Of a DNA stretch of 64,000 bases, positions 12,101-23,635 are shown piece by piece. Below the pieces are notes generated by a model that had not been told where the DNA came from, ran no database searches, and saw only the letters and a list, made by a program, of their open reading frames with translations. The stretch covers positions 13,894,738-13,958,737 of the forward strand of contig NC_030855.1 in NCBI RefSeq assembly GCF_000208745.1, read 5' to 3'. The first letter of the stretch is position 1. Each line of letters starts with the position of its first letter. Origin of the DNA: Theobroma cacao (Eukaryota; Streptophyta; Magnoliopsida; Malvales; Malvaceae). Position numbers and translations under genes: made by a program.

Positions 12101-13468
12101 TATCACTTTTTGATCTCTCTCCTCAAGCATGCTAAATGGAAATAAAGGCATAGGAAAGGTAGAAATCAAGCTAAAATCGAAAAATCTTACCGTTAGACGC
12201 GTAAACGGTCGAAAACCGCGAATTTCCCTTTGAATTTTCTTGTTTCTCTTTGGTTTTTCTTTTTTTCTTCCTTTCCTCTCTATTTCCTCTCTTGTTCTTC
12301 CTTATGGCCGGCCAGCACTTAAAATGGGGTTTAAATGGGCTGACTTTTCATTAAAATAATATTATTTCATTAAAAAATGCCACGTGTCACTTTCCCATTG
12401 GCCCATTTTTAAAATTTCATCCATTTGTTTCCAAATTTTCACCATACACTTGTCCCACATATCCATAGCTTAGATAAAATTCTCAGACTTATCCAAAGTC
12501 TCGGTGGAGTAATTTTTGAAATTTACACTTTTGCCCTCGTAAAAGTCAAAAATTACATTTTTGCCCCAAAAACTGAAAAATTGCCCATAGACATATTTTT
12601 CATCCCTTATACTCATACCATTCTCCAATTTGTCAAATTTGATCTAAATTCTCTCAAAATCTCAAATTTTGTCCGTGGGTGGCAAAATTACGATTTTGCC
12701 CCTACACTCCAAAAATCACCAGAATTAAACTTTTTCACTTCCTATCATTAAATTATACTCCAAATAGTTAATCTTGGTCAAAAATTTCACTCCATGATCA
12801 AATTATTATCTTAGGTGGCAAAATGACGATTTTGCCCTTGAATATCAAAATTTCTAATTTTACCCCAAATGAACCCTCGAACTCCGAACAATCATTTTTA
12901 GTCATTCCTGGACTATAAAATATTAAATTTCATCCTACAATTCCTATTTGAACTAATTCAAGGTTAAATCAATTTAAGTGGACCGTTAGGTACAATATCA
13001 GGTTTCGTCTATTCTTAGGTGCTTTTCTAGCGTAATAACATGCTACTCAATGCATGTATGTCATGACATGTATTTATAGGGTCGGGTTTTACACATAAAT
13101 TATATCTCCATAGTTCAATCCAATAACCCAATATGTTAATTAGCAATTTAAGAGGCAAATAAAAAATAAAAAGGGAGGTCGGACATATAAAGTAAAGAGG
13201 TAATTCATTTGAGTTTGAAAAATTGTTTTCGTTTCCACTCTTGAGCGTAAAGAGTGAGAGAGATTCCTTTTATAGTTTCATTTAGTCATATATGTATAAA
13301 TGACACCATCATTACTATTAATGTATATTTTTTTATGCTCAATGTCTTCTGAATTTTATTTAATCTTTTATATGAGTGATTATTGAATTATATATAAAAT
13401 TCTCTTTAACTGTTTAATGTCTCTTTCTGTTGGCCCCTCTCTTTGAAAATACTCTAGCTCTGCCCCTG
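9169..13468. mobile_element. Non-autonomous hAT-like element B, split by a solo LTR
   Basis: Its right terminus is CTAGCTCTGCCCCTG at 13454-13468, the complement of a CAGGGGCAGAGCTAG hAT-type terminus. The left terminus is decayed (CAAGGCCTC at 9169). Flanks are CTTACAAC (9161-9168) and GTTGCAGC (13469-13476); two of the three mismatches look like deamination. The copia reading continues from FQLAA on the right flank to RPLLIK on the left flank, which fixes the insertion point. Without the 3103-bp LTR and its 5-bp duplication the element is about 1.19 kb, close to element A (1.15 kb). No transposase frame is present. Confidence 0.62.
9991..13093 (-). mobile_element. Solo LTR, 3103 bp (copy 1), inside hAT element B
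   Basis: It begins TGTCACGACCC and ends GGGTTTTACA, the TG...CA ends of an LTR, and is flanked by a perfect 5-bp duplication CATAA (9986-9990 and 13094-13098). It has no internal domain, primer binding site or coding frame, so it fits a solo LTR of a long-LTR retrotransposon, probably Ty3/gypsy. Orientation is inferred: on the minus strand the sequence starts TGTAAAACCCGACCC followed by TATAAATA, like the start of U3, and ends GGGTCGTGACA. Copy 2 at 27227-30329 has exactly the same length and differs at few positions. The 108-codon plus-strand frame at 12425-12751 lies in low-complexity AT-rich sequence and is not a gene. Confidence 0.85.
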
Positions 13469-14023
13469 GTTGCAGCTAATTGAAAGTGTTTAATAAACAA
13501 TTATACTAGATTGTTTTGTGTATGAACATAAGCAACATGTGTTCAACAGTTATTCCAACTAATATGCAACATTAAATGCTTGATATATAAATTCACTAGC
13601 ATTGTTAAGGCAAATTGTCTTGATTTTATAATTAGAAAAAAATGCTTCCTAACAAATGATTTGGGTGATTAATCTTGTAAATGTCAAATTATAAGTTGAT
13701 AATAAGTACATATTGACCATTTAATTGATGTATCGATTAAAATTGTAAAATATGTAAATGTTTCACATGATGGATGTATAAATCCACATATATCACCTTA
13801 AATATGTTTAAATAATGTAAGAGATTCAATTCCAATTTTAGCTAGTGATGGCTTTATAATTAATTTGCCTTCAAAGCAAGTAGCATATAAAAATTCATTA
13901 GATTGAAAAATCTTCTAGTTTTTCAATAGATGATCATATTAATTTTCAATAAGTTTAACACATTATTGACCCGGGATAGTCCAACCAATCATGCCAAATA
14001 CTAAAATCATTAGTAAACTTCAT
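13469..14023 (-). pseudogene. Ale-like copia element, GAG-pre-integrase and integrase core (fragment 3)
   Basis: On the minus strand, from right to left, this reads IWHDWLDYPGSIM (family LWHDRLGHPGSIM), then the conserved region around the GPIHPPCGPFRYFM-like block of Ale integrases, then a VHTQN motif before the catalytic glutamate region. Stops are present. It ends on the right exactly where the polypurine tract of SIRE-2 begins. The gag part of the same element is at 38324-38930, with the zinc knuckle and protease region missing between them. Confidence 0.7.
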
Positions 14024-14538
14024 AATCTCCCTTTTTTTTTATGATAACAAAACATCCATTAATTAATAGCATAGTGTCTATACGTTTCTTTTATACTGCA
14101 CACGTTGAGAAATTGCTCCCTCTGAATGTGTGCTCCCCCTTAATGTATGCATGACATTTCAAGTTATTTTATTTTCAACTCAGCAGACCGACTAATTTCT
14201 ATCTATTACTCATTCAACTAGATGTAGTAAAATCAGTGCAGATAGCTAGTACCAATTCAGTAATATGTGACATTTGATAAAACACATTCATGAGTTAACA
14301 TACAAACTTCCATGATTGTTAGTAATAAGTAACAAGATATCATCCACCATTCAATAGATATCATTATCAAAATAACAAGATGTCATCAATAGATTATCAT
14401 CAACAAAATAATAGAATGTCATCAACACCCAAGCATCAGCAAAGGCTAATTCCTAAAACACTGTATTGTTACTCCTACTTTCTCCCCCTTTTTGTTATCA
14501 ACAAAAGAAGGTGTCCTACGAATAAGTTGATTCAATAT
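14024..14538 (-). mobile_element. SIRE-2, 3' untranslated region and polypurine tract (fragment)
   Basis: The reverse complement aligns with the 3' end of SIRE-1 (22916-23635): the GACACTAT...ATTAAT block, the ATGATAAC stretch and an A-run followed by GGGAGATT, equivalent to SIRE-1's AAAAAGGGGCAGAT. Further in are GGGGGAG tracts and a GATAACAAAAAGGGGGAGA stretch, the multiple polypurine tracts reported for Sireviruses. The expected 3' LTR does not follow; Ale-like copia sequence starts instead. At 14538 SIRE-1 interrupts it, and the env-like region continues at 24786. Confidence 0.7.
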
Positions 14539-15791
14539 TGTTGGCTCCATTAGTTTTTTATGATAATAAAACATTCTCATTCATTTGTGTCTAATATTTC
14601 TACTTGAGTGTGCAGGACAAGAATTGTATGCCAAGGATAAATAAATTATTCCAAGGGACATATAAAAAATTATATGTTTAAGAAGCCACAATTTATCAAC
14701 AAAGTAGAAGCTCCTTAGTTGAATAATAAAGGGTTAGTCAGCTAAAATTCAAATCAGAAGTTGGTGGGCTTAAGAGTATTGAGAAACAAAAAAGACTTAG
14801 TCGACCAAGAAATGGGTTAGTCAACCAAGAGTCTATTACCAAAAATCTGGACTTCAAGACAGAACTAACTTAATCGACCAAGAAGTAAGTTAATCGACTA
14901 AGAGCCTACTGCCAGAAATCTAGACTTTAAGACAAAAACAACTTAATCGACTAAGAAGGAAGTTAGTCGACTAAGTGCTCACTGTCAGAAACTGGGATCA
15001 GAAGACAGAAACAACTTAGTCGACTAAGAGCACAATTAGTCAACTAAGATCATTCTGTTAGAAAATTTGAAATGAGCGCTAGAAGACAAATTAAATGCCA
15101 GTACTGCCACCAAACTGTTTTTAACAGTCAAAAACTGCCTAATACCTATTAGAGTTGATTCTTCAAGTATTTAAGAGGCTCCCAACAGCTAGAAAAAGTA
15201 ATTAAGGCTTCCAAGAACAAGAAGGGCTCAAAAATCAGCAAAAAAATTCTCTGCACTCTTATTGCACTTCACTCCTATCTTTGTATTTGAGATAAGCAGT
15301 TCACTTTGTACCACTTAGATCAAGTCAGTGATCATAGGTACACTTTTATTTCTCTTCTCCTTATATACTTAAAGTATGCGAGACAATCGAAGAAATTTAT
15401 TCAAACGTGGATTGCTTGATTGAGTGTATAGGTTCTAACTTAGCCTAAAAAAGTTAGTTGTTGGGTTTTGGTTGATCCCGATAAAAACTATTGTGAAAGG
15501 TTTTAGCTAAGCCTGGTAAAAGCCATTGTAAAAACTTGGTGAAAGCTTGTGAATTTCACCGTTCATAGTGGATGTGTTTGAAAAATCCTTGGTTGAACAA
15601 TCAAGGTAGTGGATGTAGGTCCTTGACCGAACTACTCTAAATTCTGGTGTGATTGTCTGCTCTGTTTTTAATTTTTCATTCATTTTTAAATCTTTCTTTT
15701 ATCTTGCATTTGTCCCCAATTAGAAGTCAATTTTAGTAAGAGCCAAAAAATACTATTCACTCACCTCTAGCACATTTACTTGGGACCAACA
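14539..15791 (+). repeat. SIRE-1 5' LTR (1253 bp)
   Basis: It starts TGTTGGCTCC and ends GGGACCAACA. It contains four tandem units of about 73 bp, each with a pair of TTAGTCGACTAA-like palindromes (14796-15048). A TATA-like or transcription-start region is not obvious. The 3' LTR lacks about 105 bp found here between roughly 14620 and 14724. Confidence 0.9.
14796..15048. repeat. Four 73-bp units with paired palindromes in the 5' LTR
   Basis: CTTAGTCGACTAAG-type 14-mers occur at 14796, 14816, 14869, 14889, 14942, 14962, 15014 and 15035. First members of each pair are spaced 73, 73 and 72 bp; within pairs the spacing is about 20 bp. Between pairs lies a conserved spacer containing CAGAAATCTGGACTT-like sequence. 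A matching array is in the 3' LTR near 23798-24050. Palindromes in Sirevirus LTRs are known; their function is not. Confidence 0.85.
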
Positions 15792-15793
15792 AG

Positions 15794-15804
15794 TGGTATC
15801 AGAG
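15794..15804 (+). promoter_or_regulatory. SIRE-1 primer binding site
   Basis: TGGTATCAGAG, two bases after the 5' LTR, is complementary to the 3' end of plant initiator Met-tRNA, the usual copia primer. The 12th base is A instead of C. Confidence 0.9.
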
Positions 15805-15849
15805 AAAGTTCCCTGTTCTTAAGGTCTAACACCTTTTGGGAAGATCCAA

Positions 15850-17390
15850 ATGGCTCTTCAAAAATCAATAGTGGCTGAGGGACAATCAACAAATAGACCA
15901 CCTCTGTTTGATTGCTCAAATTACCCATATTGGAGTACTAGGATGTCAATATACATTAGAGTAATAGATTATGAGATGTGGGATGTCATAACTGATGGTC
16001 CCTTTATTCCTTTAACCTTAAATGTTATAACCAACGAGATGATTCCTAAGTCAAGGTCTGAATGGACCGAAGCTGAAACCAAAAGAGTCCAAACTAACTT
16101 TAAGGCAATCAATACACTGCATTGTGCTTCAACTCCCACTGAATTCAATAAAGTGTCAAGCTATACCATATCTAAACAAGTGTGGGATAAACTTAGGATT
16201 ATTCATGAAGAGACTTCACAAGTTAAGGAGTCCAAGATAGCCCTCTTAATCCACAATTATGAGATGTTTAAGATGGAACTTGGTGAAGATATCACCAGCA
16301 TGTTAGATAAATTCACAAACATCATAAACAAATTAAGTCAGCTAGGCAAACCAATTCCTGAGCATGAAATCGTTAAAAGACTTCTTAGAAGCCTATCAAA
16401 GAATTGGAAGCCAAAGGTGACTGCCATCCGTGAAGCCAAGGACTTAAATGTTATAACTCTACATGAAATCTGTCGTTCTCTTCTTACTCACAAGTTGGAA
16501 CTCAAGGAAGAGGAAAAATAAGACAAGAGGGAAGCAAAGGAAAAGAACAAAAGTATTGCCTTAAAAGCAAGCATCCTTGAAGAAGAATTAGACAGTTTAT
16601 CTTATGATGATGATGAGGAACTAGCTATGGTTGCAAGAAGGTTCAGAAAGCTAATGGGCCAAAGAAACTGGAGATTGGCTAGAAAAGGGTATAGAAAATA
16701 ACAAGACTCTTCATGGAAAACCAAAAATAAAAACGAGTTCAACAAGAAAGAAGAGCTTATATGCTTTGAATGCAATAAGCCAGGACACCTCAAGTCAAAA
16801 TGCCCTTGTTGAAGGAAGAAACACCAAAGAAAAACAGAAAATCAAAGAAAGCATTGGTGGCTGCAACCTGGTCAGATAGTGATACCTCAAGTTCTGATGA
16901 TGATGAAGAAAAGGTGGAAGAAAGAACTAATATGTGTCTGATGGTAAGGGATGATCAATCCGAGGTATCGTCATCCCCTTTTGATATTTCAATTGATGAA
17001 TTACAAGAAGAGTATGAATGTCTTTATGATGAGTTTGAGAAACTTGCATCAAAATATAAAACTTATAAAAGAAAAACTCTATCTCTTGAAACTGATTTGC
17101 AAAAAATAAAACATGACTTCAATTCGGTTTTTAAGCAAAGAAATTTTCTAAAATTGAATTAGAGCATTCAAAAACAGATTTTGAAACTCTAAAATTAGAA
17201 TTGGAAAACAGAACAGAAGCTTTGCAAAAGGCAGTTGAAGAAAATGCTAATCTTAAAAGTTTGAGGAAAGAAACATCAATGAAGAACACATATTTTAAGA
17301 AAATTCTGATAATGCTTCATCTAGATGTTATAATTGTGGACAAATTTGAACATTTATCATATAACTGTTATAGAAATAGAAGCATGTAGA
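15850..17390 (+). pseudogene. SIRE-1 gag (defective)
   Basis: Gag packages the element RNA into particles. The start ATG at 15850 opens a 223-codon frame with the copia gag pattern (FDCSNYPYWSTRM near residues 20-32, like the family's YW.. motif). A stop at 16519 and another near 16699 interrupt it, then a CCHC zinc knuckle (CFECNKPGHLKSKC) lies at about 16759-16800. A one-base loss just after it shifts the frame, which continues at 16800-17162 with a coiled-coil-like acidic region. A second CCHC remnant (CYNCGQ) near 17322 is broken by a frameshift. It cannot make a full gag protein. Confidence 0.85.
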
Positions 17391-17399
17391 AAACAAGAA

Positions 17400-20300
17400 A
17401 AATTTGGGTTCCAAAAGGATCCTATATTGCAGCTAACCTTCAAGGACCCATCAAGGTATGGGTACCTATTACGAAAAGCTGAAAATTTGTTTTGCAGGTT
17501 GAGCTAAACTTAAAAGACACATGTTCAAGAGCTCAACTAAAGGAGAAAGAACCATGGTTTATGGACAGTGGCTACTCAAGGCACATGACTGGATATGAAA
17601 TGTTGTTTGCTCAGCTGGACAAGAAAAAGGGAGGTACCGTTTCCTTTGGTGATGATTCAAAGGTAGAATTTATGGTATAGGAATCATTGGTAAGAACTCT
17701 CAAGCTTGAATTAGTCATGTGTTGCTGGTTAAAGGTTTGAAACACAATTTATTGAGTATCAGCCAATTATGTGATAAAGGTTTTAAGGTATGCTTTGATT
17801 CAAATAAATGTGAAGTGATTGATATAATTACTAACAAAGTTTCATTTATAGGAAAAAAATTAAGAATATGTATGTTATATTTCTTGAAGATCTTGAGATG
17901 AATTGTGAAACATGTCTTATAGCAAATGTTGAAAATGATGGTCGGTTATGGCATAGGAAACTTGGTCATGAAAGCATGCATACCATTTCAAAATTGATAA
18001 GAAAAAATCTGGTTATAGGATTGCCTGAGCTTAAATTTGAATATGATCAAATTTGTGATGCATGTCAACTAGGAAAACAAGTTAGAACGTCTTTTAAAAA
18101 TAAGAAGAATGTGTCAACCTCTAGACCACTAGAATTGCTGCACATTGATCTATTTGGGCCAATTAACACAACTAGTCTAGGAGGAAAATCATATGGCTTT
18201 GCGATAGTTGATGACTACTCTAGGTATACTTGGGTCTACTTCCTTGCTCATAAGAATGATGCACTACTAGCATTTATAAATCATTATAGGAAAGTTGAAA
18301 TTGAAAAAAAACTTGCCATAGTTAGTATTAGAAGTGATCATGGTCGTGAGTTTGAAGGAGATGAGTTTGAAAACTTTTGCAATGAAAAGGGGTTGGATCA
18401 TAATTTTTCTGCACCTAGAACACCCCAGCAAAATGGAGTTGTAGAAAGGAAAAACCGAACCTTAAAAGAGATGGCTCGAACTATGCTTTGTGAAAACAAT
18501 CTACCAAAATATTTTTGGGCAAAAGTTGTCAACACAGCAGCATATATCCTTAATAGAGTCTCAATTAAAGTCTTGATATCAAATACTCCATTTGAACTTT
18601 ACAAGGGTAGGAAACCAAATGTCTTTCACCTTAGGAGTTTTGGCTGTAAGTGTTTTGTATTGAACAATGAAAAATATTCTCTAGGAAAGTTTGATGCAAA
18701 GAGTGATGAGGCAATATTTTAAGGATATGCATTAAACTCAAAGGCCTATAAAGTTTTTAACAAAATGCCTTTAACTGTTGAAGAATCAACCCATGTAGTT
18801 TTTTATGAAACTAATGCCTTGCAAAAAGAAATTCCTACTGATGAAGATGATACGGATGATCTTGAAAGACAAATGGAAGAAATGAATTTAGATGACAAGA
18901 AAAACAGTGAAAAAAAGTCCTTAGGAAGAGAAACAGAACCTCCACCTTTAGAAACATTGCAAAGAATTGAAAATCAGCATAATGACCTTTCAAGAAGCTG
19001 GAGATATGTAAAATACCATCCACAAGAGCTGATTATAGGAGATATTACACAAAGTGTCAAAACTAGGAGAGGAGTTAGAGAAACATGTGAGTTTTTAGCT
19101 TTCATATCTCAAATTGAGCCTAAGAACTTTGAAGAAGCAGAAAATGAGGAAAGCTGGGTAATGGTCATGTAAGAGGAACTTGATCAATTCAAAAGAAACC
19201 GTGTGTGGTCATTAGTCTCTAGGCCTTTAAATCACCCTATTATTGGGACAAAATGGGTGTTTAGAAACAGGGTAGATGAGCAAGGAAATGTCATTAGGAA
19301 CAAAGTTAGGTTAGTGGCTCAAGGGTATAACCAAGAAGAAGGAATTGACTATGATGAAACCTTTGCACCTATTGCTAGGACAGAAGCCATAAGACTGTTG
19401 CTTGCATTTGCTTGTTTCATGAACTTTAAACTATTCCAAATGGATGTAAAAAGTGCATTTTTAGATGGTTTCATTCAAGAAGAAGGTTATGTTGAACAAC
19501 CCCCCGAATTTGAGGACTATGAAAAACCAGATTATGTGTTCAAACTTCATAAGGCTTTGTACGGACTAAAACAAGCTCCCAAAGCTTGGTATGAAAGACT
19601 CTCTAAGTTCTTAGTTGAAAAAGGTTATGTTAGAGGGAGCATTGATACAACATTATTTATTAAAAGATACTTAAATGATTTAATTGTTGTTCAAATCTAT
19701 GTGTATGATATTATTTTTGGTGCAACTAATGAGGCTTTATGCAAGAACTTTGCTGAAGAGATGCAGGGTGAATTTGAGATAAGCATGATGGAAGAGCTAA
19801 AATTCTTTCTTGGGCTCCAAATCAAACAAAGTAAGGAAGGAATTTTCATTAGCCAAGAAAGATACATTCAAGACATGCTTAAAAAGTTTGACATGTTGAA
19901 GCTAAAATCAATTAGCACACCAATGAGTCCATCCACCAAACTTTATGTTAATGAAAAGGAAAAGGATATTAATCAAAAGCTCTATAGAGGTATGATCGGA
20001 TCACTACTTTATTTAACAGCCAACAGGCCTGATATCCAATTCAGTGTATGTTTGTGTGCTCATTTTCAATCTCAACCCAAGGAATCACACTTGACTGTTG
20101 TTAAAAGAATTTTTAGATACCTCTTAGATACACAAACTTTAAGGATATGGTATCCTAAAAAATCATCCTTTAATCTAGTTGGATATTCATATGTAGATTT
20201 GGCTGGAAGCAAAACTGATAGAAAGAGCACTAGTGGAACCTGCTAGTTTCTAGGTAGTATGCTCGTGTCATGGTCAAGTAAAAAACAGAATTCAGTTGCT

Positions 20301-20648
20301 CTCTCTACAGCTGAAGCCGAATATATTTCTCTAGGTAGTTGTTGTGCTCAAATCTTGTGGATTAAACAACAACTAAAAGACTTTGGAGTAACAATGGATA
20401 ACATACCAATATATTATGATAATACCAGTGCAATCAACATTTCAAAAAATCCTGTACAACATTCTAAGACTAAGCATATCAAGATTAGGCATCACTTTCT
20501 TAGTAATCATGTAGTGAAAGGTGATATTAAGATTGAGTTTGTTAATACTTTACAACAATTAGCTGACATATTCACGAAGCCTCTAAATGAGGAAAGACTT
20601 TGTGAGATTATGAGAAATTTAGGAATGGTTAGTGTGCAGGAGCTTTAG
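17400..20648 (+). pseudogene. SIRE-1 pol: protease, integrase, reverse transcriptase, RNase H (defective)
   Basis: Domains in order: protease with DSGYSRHMTG at about 17560 (family DSG[CA]S); GAG-pre-integrase with WHRKLGHES and CDACQLGKQ (17947-18080); integrase core with the three acidic positions in HIDLFGP, RSDHGREF and NGVVERKNRT (18140-18460); RT from TKWVFRNRV (19245) with FAPIAR and the active-site box; RNase H with SWSSKKQNSVALSTAEAEY at 20270 and LADIFTKPL at 20560-20585. Stops occur at 17678, 18719, 19170 and 20242, and a frameshift lies near 17880. The RT box reads YVYD at 19698-19709 instead of YVDD, changing a catalytic aspartate. The element is therefore dead in cis. Confidence 0.9.
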
Positions 20649-20683
20649 GAAAAATTCTTAAATTTTCTAAAAGGACAGTGGGC

Positions 20684-20719
20684 ACTTAGTTGACTAAAAG
20701 AGTCACTTAATCAACTAAG
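20684..20719. repeat. Palindrome pair in the SIRE-1 pol-env spacer
   Basis: CTTAGTTGACTAA at 20684-20696 and CTTAATCAACTAAG at 20706-20719 repeat the palindrome type found in the LTR, again as a pair about 20 bp apart. A degenerate third copy (CTCAGTCAATTAA) is near 20748. Confidence 0.75.
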
Positions 20720-21043
20720 AGCATTTTGTCTCTTTAAATAATAAGACTCAGTCAATTAAAGAAATGAGGAATTAAATAATGAAAAGAAACTGCCTACCAG
20801 GTGATGGAACAGAAAAGAAAAATTACCTCACCAAAAATAAAATTTAAGAAGGAAATTTTTAAATTTTAAAAGAAGAGGTTATTGAATGTATTTAAAGAGG
20901 GGAAGACAGACGGTTTTGATAGAATTCAACCTCTCTTAACACATTCTCACTTCATTTTCTCTCATCTAAAACTGACCCTGTTGAAACAAAAATTCTTCCT
21001 TCTTAAACCCACAAAACCCTAAGCCATAAATCTCTCAAACCAA

Positions 21044-22915
21044 ATGGCAAAACATTTACAGACTAAAGAAATTCTGAAAAAGAAAATAGGTAAATGACCA
21101 ATGGAGGAAAGTAGGCAAGTTGAATCTCAGAAGAAGAAAAATAAGAGTATGTCCACCTCTGAGATCGAGAAATCTGGGAAAAAGCAGACCATGAAGGAAT
21201 ACAAAACAAAGAAGAAGAAAGAAAAGGGTAAATCCTCCAAGAAAGGTAATATTCCATCCTTCAAATTTAGGAATAAAGCCCATGAAGATAAATTCAAGAA
21301 AATAGAAAATTCTCCAATTATATGTGGAAAATTCATAGACAGGAACAGCTTTGATGAAGCCCTTGAAATTCAGATTATTTTATTAGATTATTTTGAAGAA
21401 ATGAAACTGAAGGATTTTAGCACTTTTAAGAATCGAACCTATAGTGCTAGTTCGGTGAAAGAATTTTATGCTAACATAGCCTTAGATAAGGATGAACTTG
21501 AGGATTCTGATGATTATATTGATGATTGTTTAAATGTCTTTTTAAATGGAAAGGAATTTGTTGTGACTGTTGCCGATTTAGGAAATATACTTAAAATTGA
21601 AAGTGAAAATGGTGACTATGAGATGCCTAAAAACTATGATCCCACATCTCTGTGGGAGATAATCACAGGGAAGAAAGAAAAATATTCATCAAAGAGTAAT
21701 ATTGGTTTGATTAAAAGTCCACAATTAGAATTTGCATTACTTTATTGCTGCGAATATTCATGGAAGAGGTGGCAATTTTGGTTATATTAGTCTTCAAGAC
21801 TTATGGCTAATGGAGTATGCCTTCAATGGTGCTCCACTTAATTTAGGCAGATTCATGATTGAAAGAATGAGAGGAGCCTGTCGATTGGAAAAAATAAATC
21901 TGCCTTATGGAAATATCATTACATCATTAGTGCAAAAAAAGGGAATTTGGAGCTTTAGGTATGAATTGGATAAAGTGAAGAGCAGGGATCAAGCTATTTA
22001 CCTTGGGAGTCTGCCTAAGATGGGGTATAAGCTTGAGGGACAAAAATATGTTAAAACCCCCAAGGTCACTCCAAGGTGAGAGTCTTATCTCCCTGCTCAG
22101 TTAGAGGTAGCCCACTCACAGTTCTCAAATGAAATGGTTTTCAATCTGCTCATGCGAATGGATGGAAAGCTTATTGACTAGGCAGTGAGAATGCAAAAAA
22201 TTGAAGAAAAATTAGCAGAACTGGAAAATGTGTTGAAGAGAAAAGGAAAAATGCCTCATGAACCTGCAGCTGCAGACACCTCTGCCACTCCAAGCCATGC
22301 ACCAGCAGGACAAGATGCTGAAGGTTCTGCCTTCCAGGCCAAGGGTCATGAACCTGAAGTTAATCAACCAAGGAAACCCCCCTCACCTTAGCCACAAAAG
22401 AAAGTTGAATCAGAACAAGGTACTGATGTGCTTGGCTCACTTGATGAAATCCTCCATCCCATCATGAACATCAACAAGAGTAGCCTTCTCCTCCTAATTC
22501 TGAGGAAGTATCAATCATGGACATTTTTCACCAAATGGTTCAAGAAGAACAGGTAGAAAACGAAGCAGCTAAAGCACAACCACAGAAATCTACATCCCCT
22601 GAACCAGCTCATACTACAGAGGGGCAATCTGTTAAAGAAAAAGAAAAAGCTGTTGCAGCTCCACAAGACAAATCTAAACCACTTGGCAACGGCAGGAAAA
22701 CAATGGCCACCAAGACAAAGTTCCTCAGAAAAAGAAAATCCTTCAGAATATTTGACAAAACTAGACCATCAGCCATTTCTTCTCTTTAAGACCCCCTTGA
22801 AATTTCTGATAAATCATCCCCTGAACCTTCACCACAAAAATCACCACCTGAACCCCTAAATGTTCACTATGGCACTAATGAATCTACCCCTTCACCCTCT
22901 TCAAAAGATGATTGA
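21044..22915 (+). pseudogene. SIRE-1 env-like third coding region (defective)
   Basis: It follows RNase H by about 400 bp on the same strand. The ATG at 21044 starts a frame with a stop at 21095; it then runs 21101-21790, shifts frame near 21780, and continues with stops to a TGA at 22913-22915. The N-terminal third is very Lys/Glu-rich (KKKNK, KTKKKKEKGKSSKK), the middle is a globular-looking region, and the C-terminal third is low-complexity with Pro, Ser and Glu and a possible short coiled coil near 22190-22250. No signal peptide or clear membrane span was seen. Sireviruses often carry such an env-like frame of unknown function. SIRE-2 holds a homologue on the minus strand. Confidence 0.7.
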
Positions 22916-23635
22916 GCATCCTTAGATTTTGATGATGACAAAAAAAGGGAGAATTATGGTAGAAAGTTTAGGAGAGAACTGAACATTGCGTGACTGACTT
23001 TGAAAAAAAAAGTTTAGGAGAAAACTAGGGGCAATTTAGGAACACTGGCTATTGTTTTTGTTTTACTGCTGTTTTTGCTTTGACAATTAAACATTTAAAT
23101 TTGACTTTGCTGATAGATGTTTTTGAATGCTGAATAGACATTGTTGTTTATGTTATTGGATGATGATAAGTTGATGTTTGAATATTTAAATCTGTTCTTG
23201 AGTTTGTTTGCTGCTGTTTAGAGATTTGGTACTAATATTGGGCTGTTGTGATGATAACCAATTTCTGTCATGATATTGTGAATGGAATGTGTTTGTGAAT
23301 GTATATGGATGCAAATTATACTATATCTGTTGAATAATAAATGGCATAGATAAAATCTGGTAACAATATACTGTTGACAGACACAGCTGAAATATTGATG
23401 ATATTCTGTCAACCAGTCACCTATTGTAGATTACTCTATATATCTACATAAATATATTCTGAATGTATAATATCATTGTCTGTATGACATAAATAAAAAT
23501 TTACTGAAATGAATAAGTAAAATAAGCACACACTTAGGGGGAGAAATCCTCATTTTTTATGCAGAACTAAAAAGATTAAATGGACACTATACTATTAATC
23601 AATGAATGTTTTGTCATCATCAAAAAGGGGCAGAT
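22916..23635 (+). other. SIRE-1 3' untranslated region with polypurine tracts
   Basis: Non-coding. Purine tracts lie at about 22938-22952 (ACAAAAAAAGGGAGAA), 23533-23546 (TTAGGGGGAGAAA) and, next to the 3' LTR, 23622-23635 (AAAAAGGGGCAGAT). The last is the expected primer site for plus-strand synthesis; several tracts are typical of Sireviruses. Confidence 0.75.

Noticed and set aside
12425..12751. 108-codon frame in solo LTR copy 1
   Set aside because: Shorter and interrupted in copy 2 (29796-29987), with no family resemblance; non-coding LTR sequence.
14796..15048. CRISPR-like array of repeats and spacers
   Set aside because: Regularly spaced palindromes lie in a retrotransposon LTR, are only 14 bp, come in pairs, and the intervening sequence is itself repeated. 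The DNA is from a plant nucleus.
21044..22915. SIRE-1 as an infectious retrovirus-like element
   Set aside because: The third frame has no visible signal peptide or membrane anchor and is broken, and gag and pol are also broken; it is an old retrotransposon copy.
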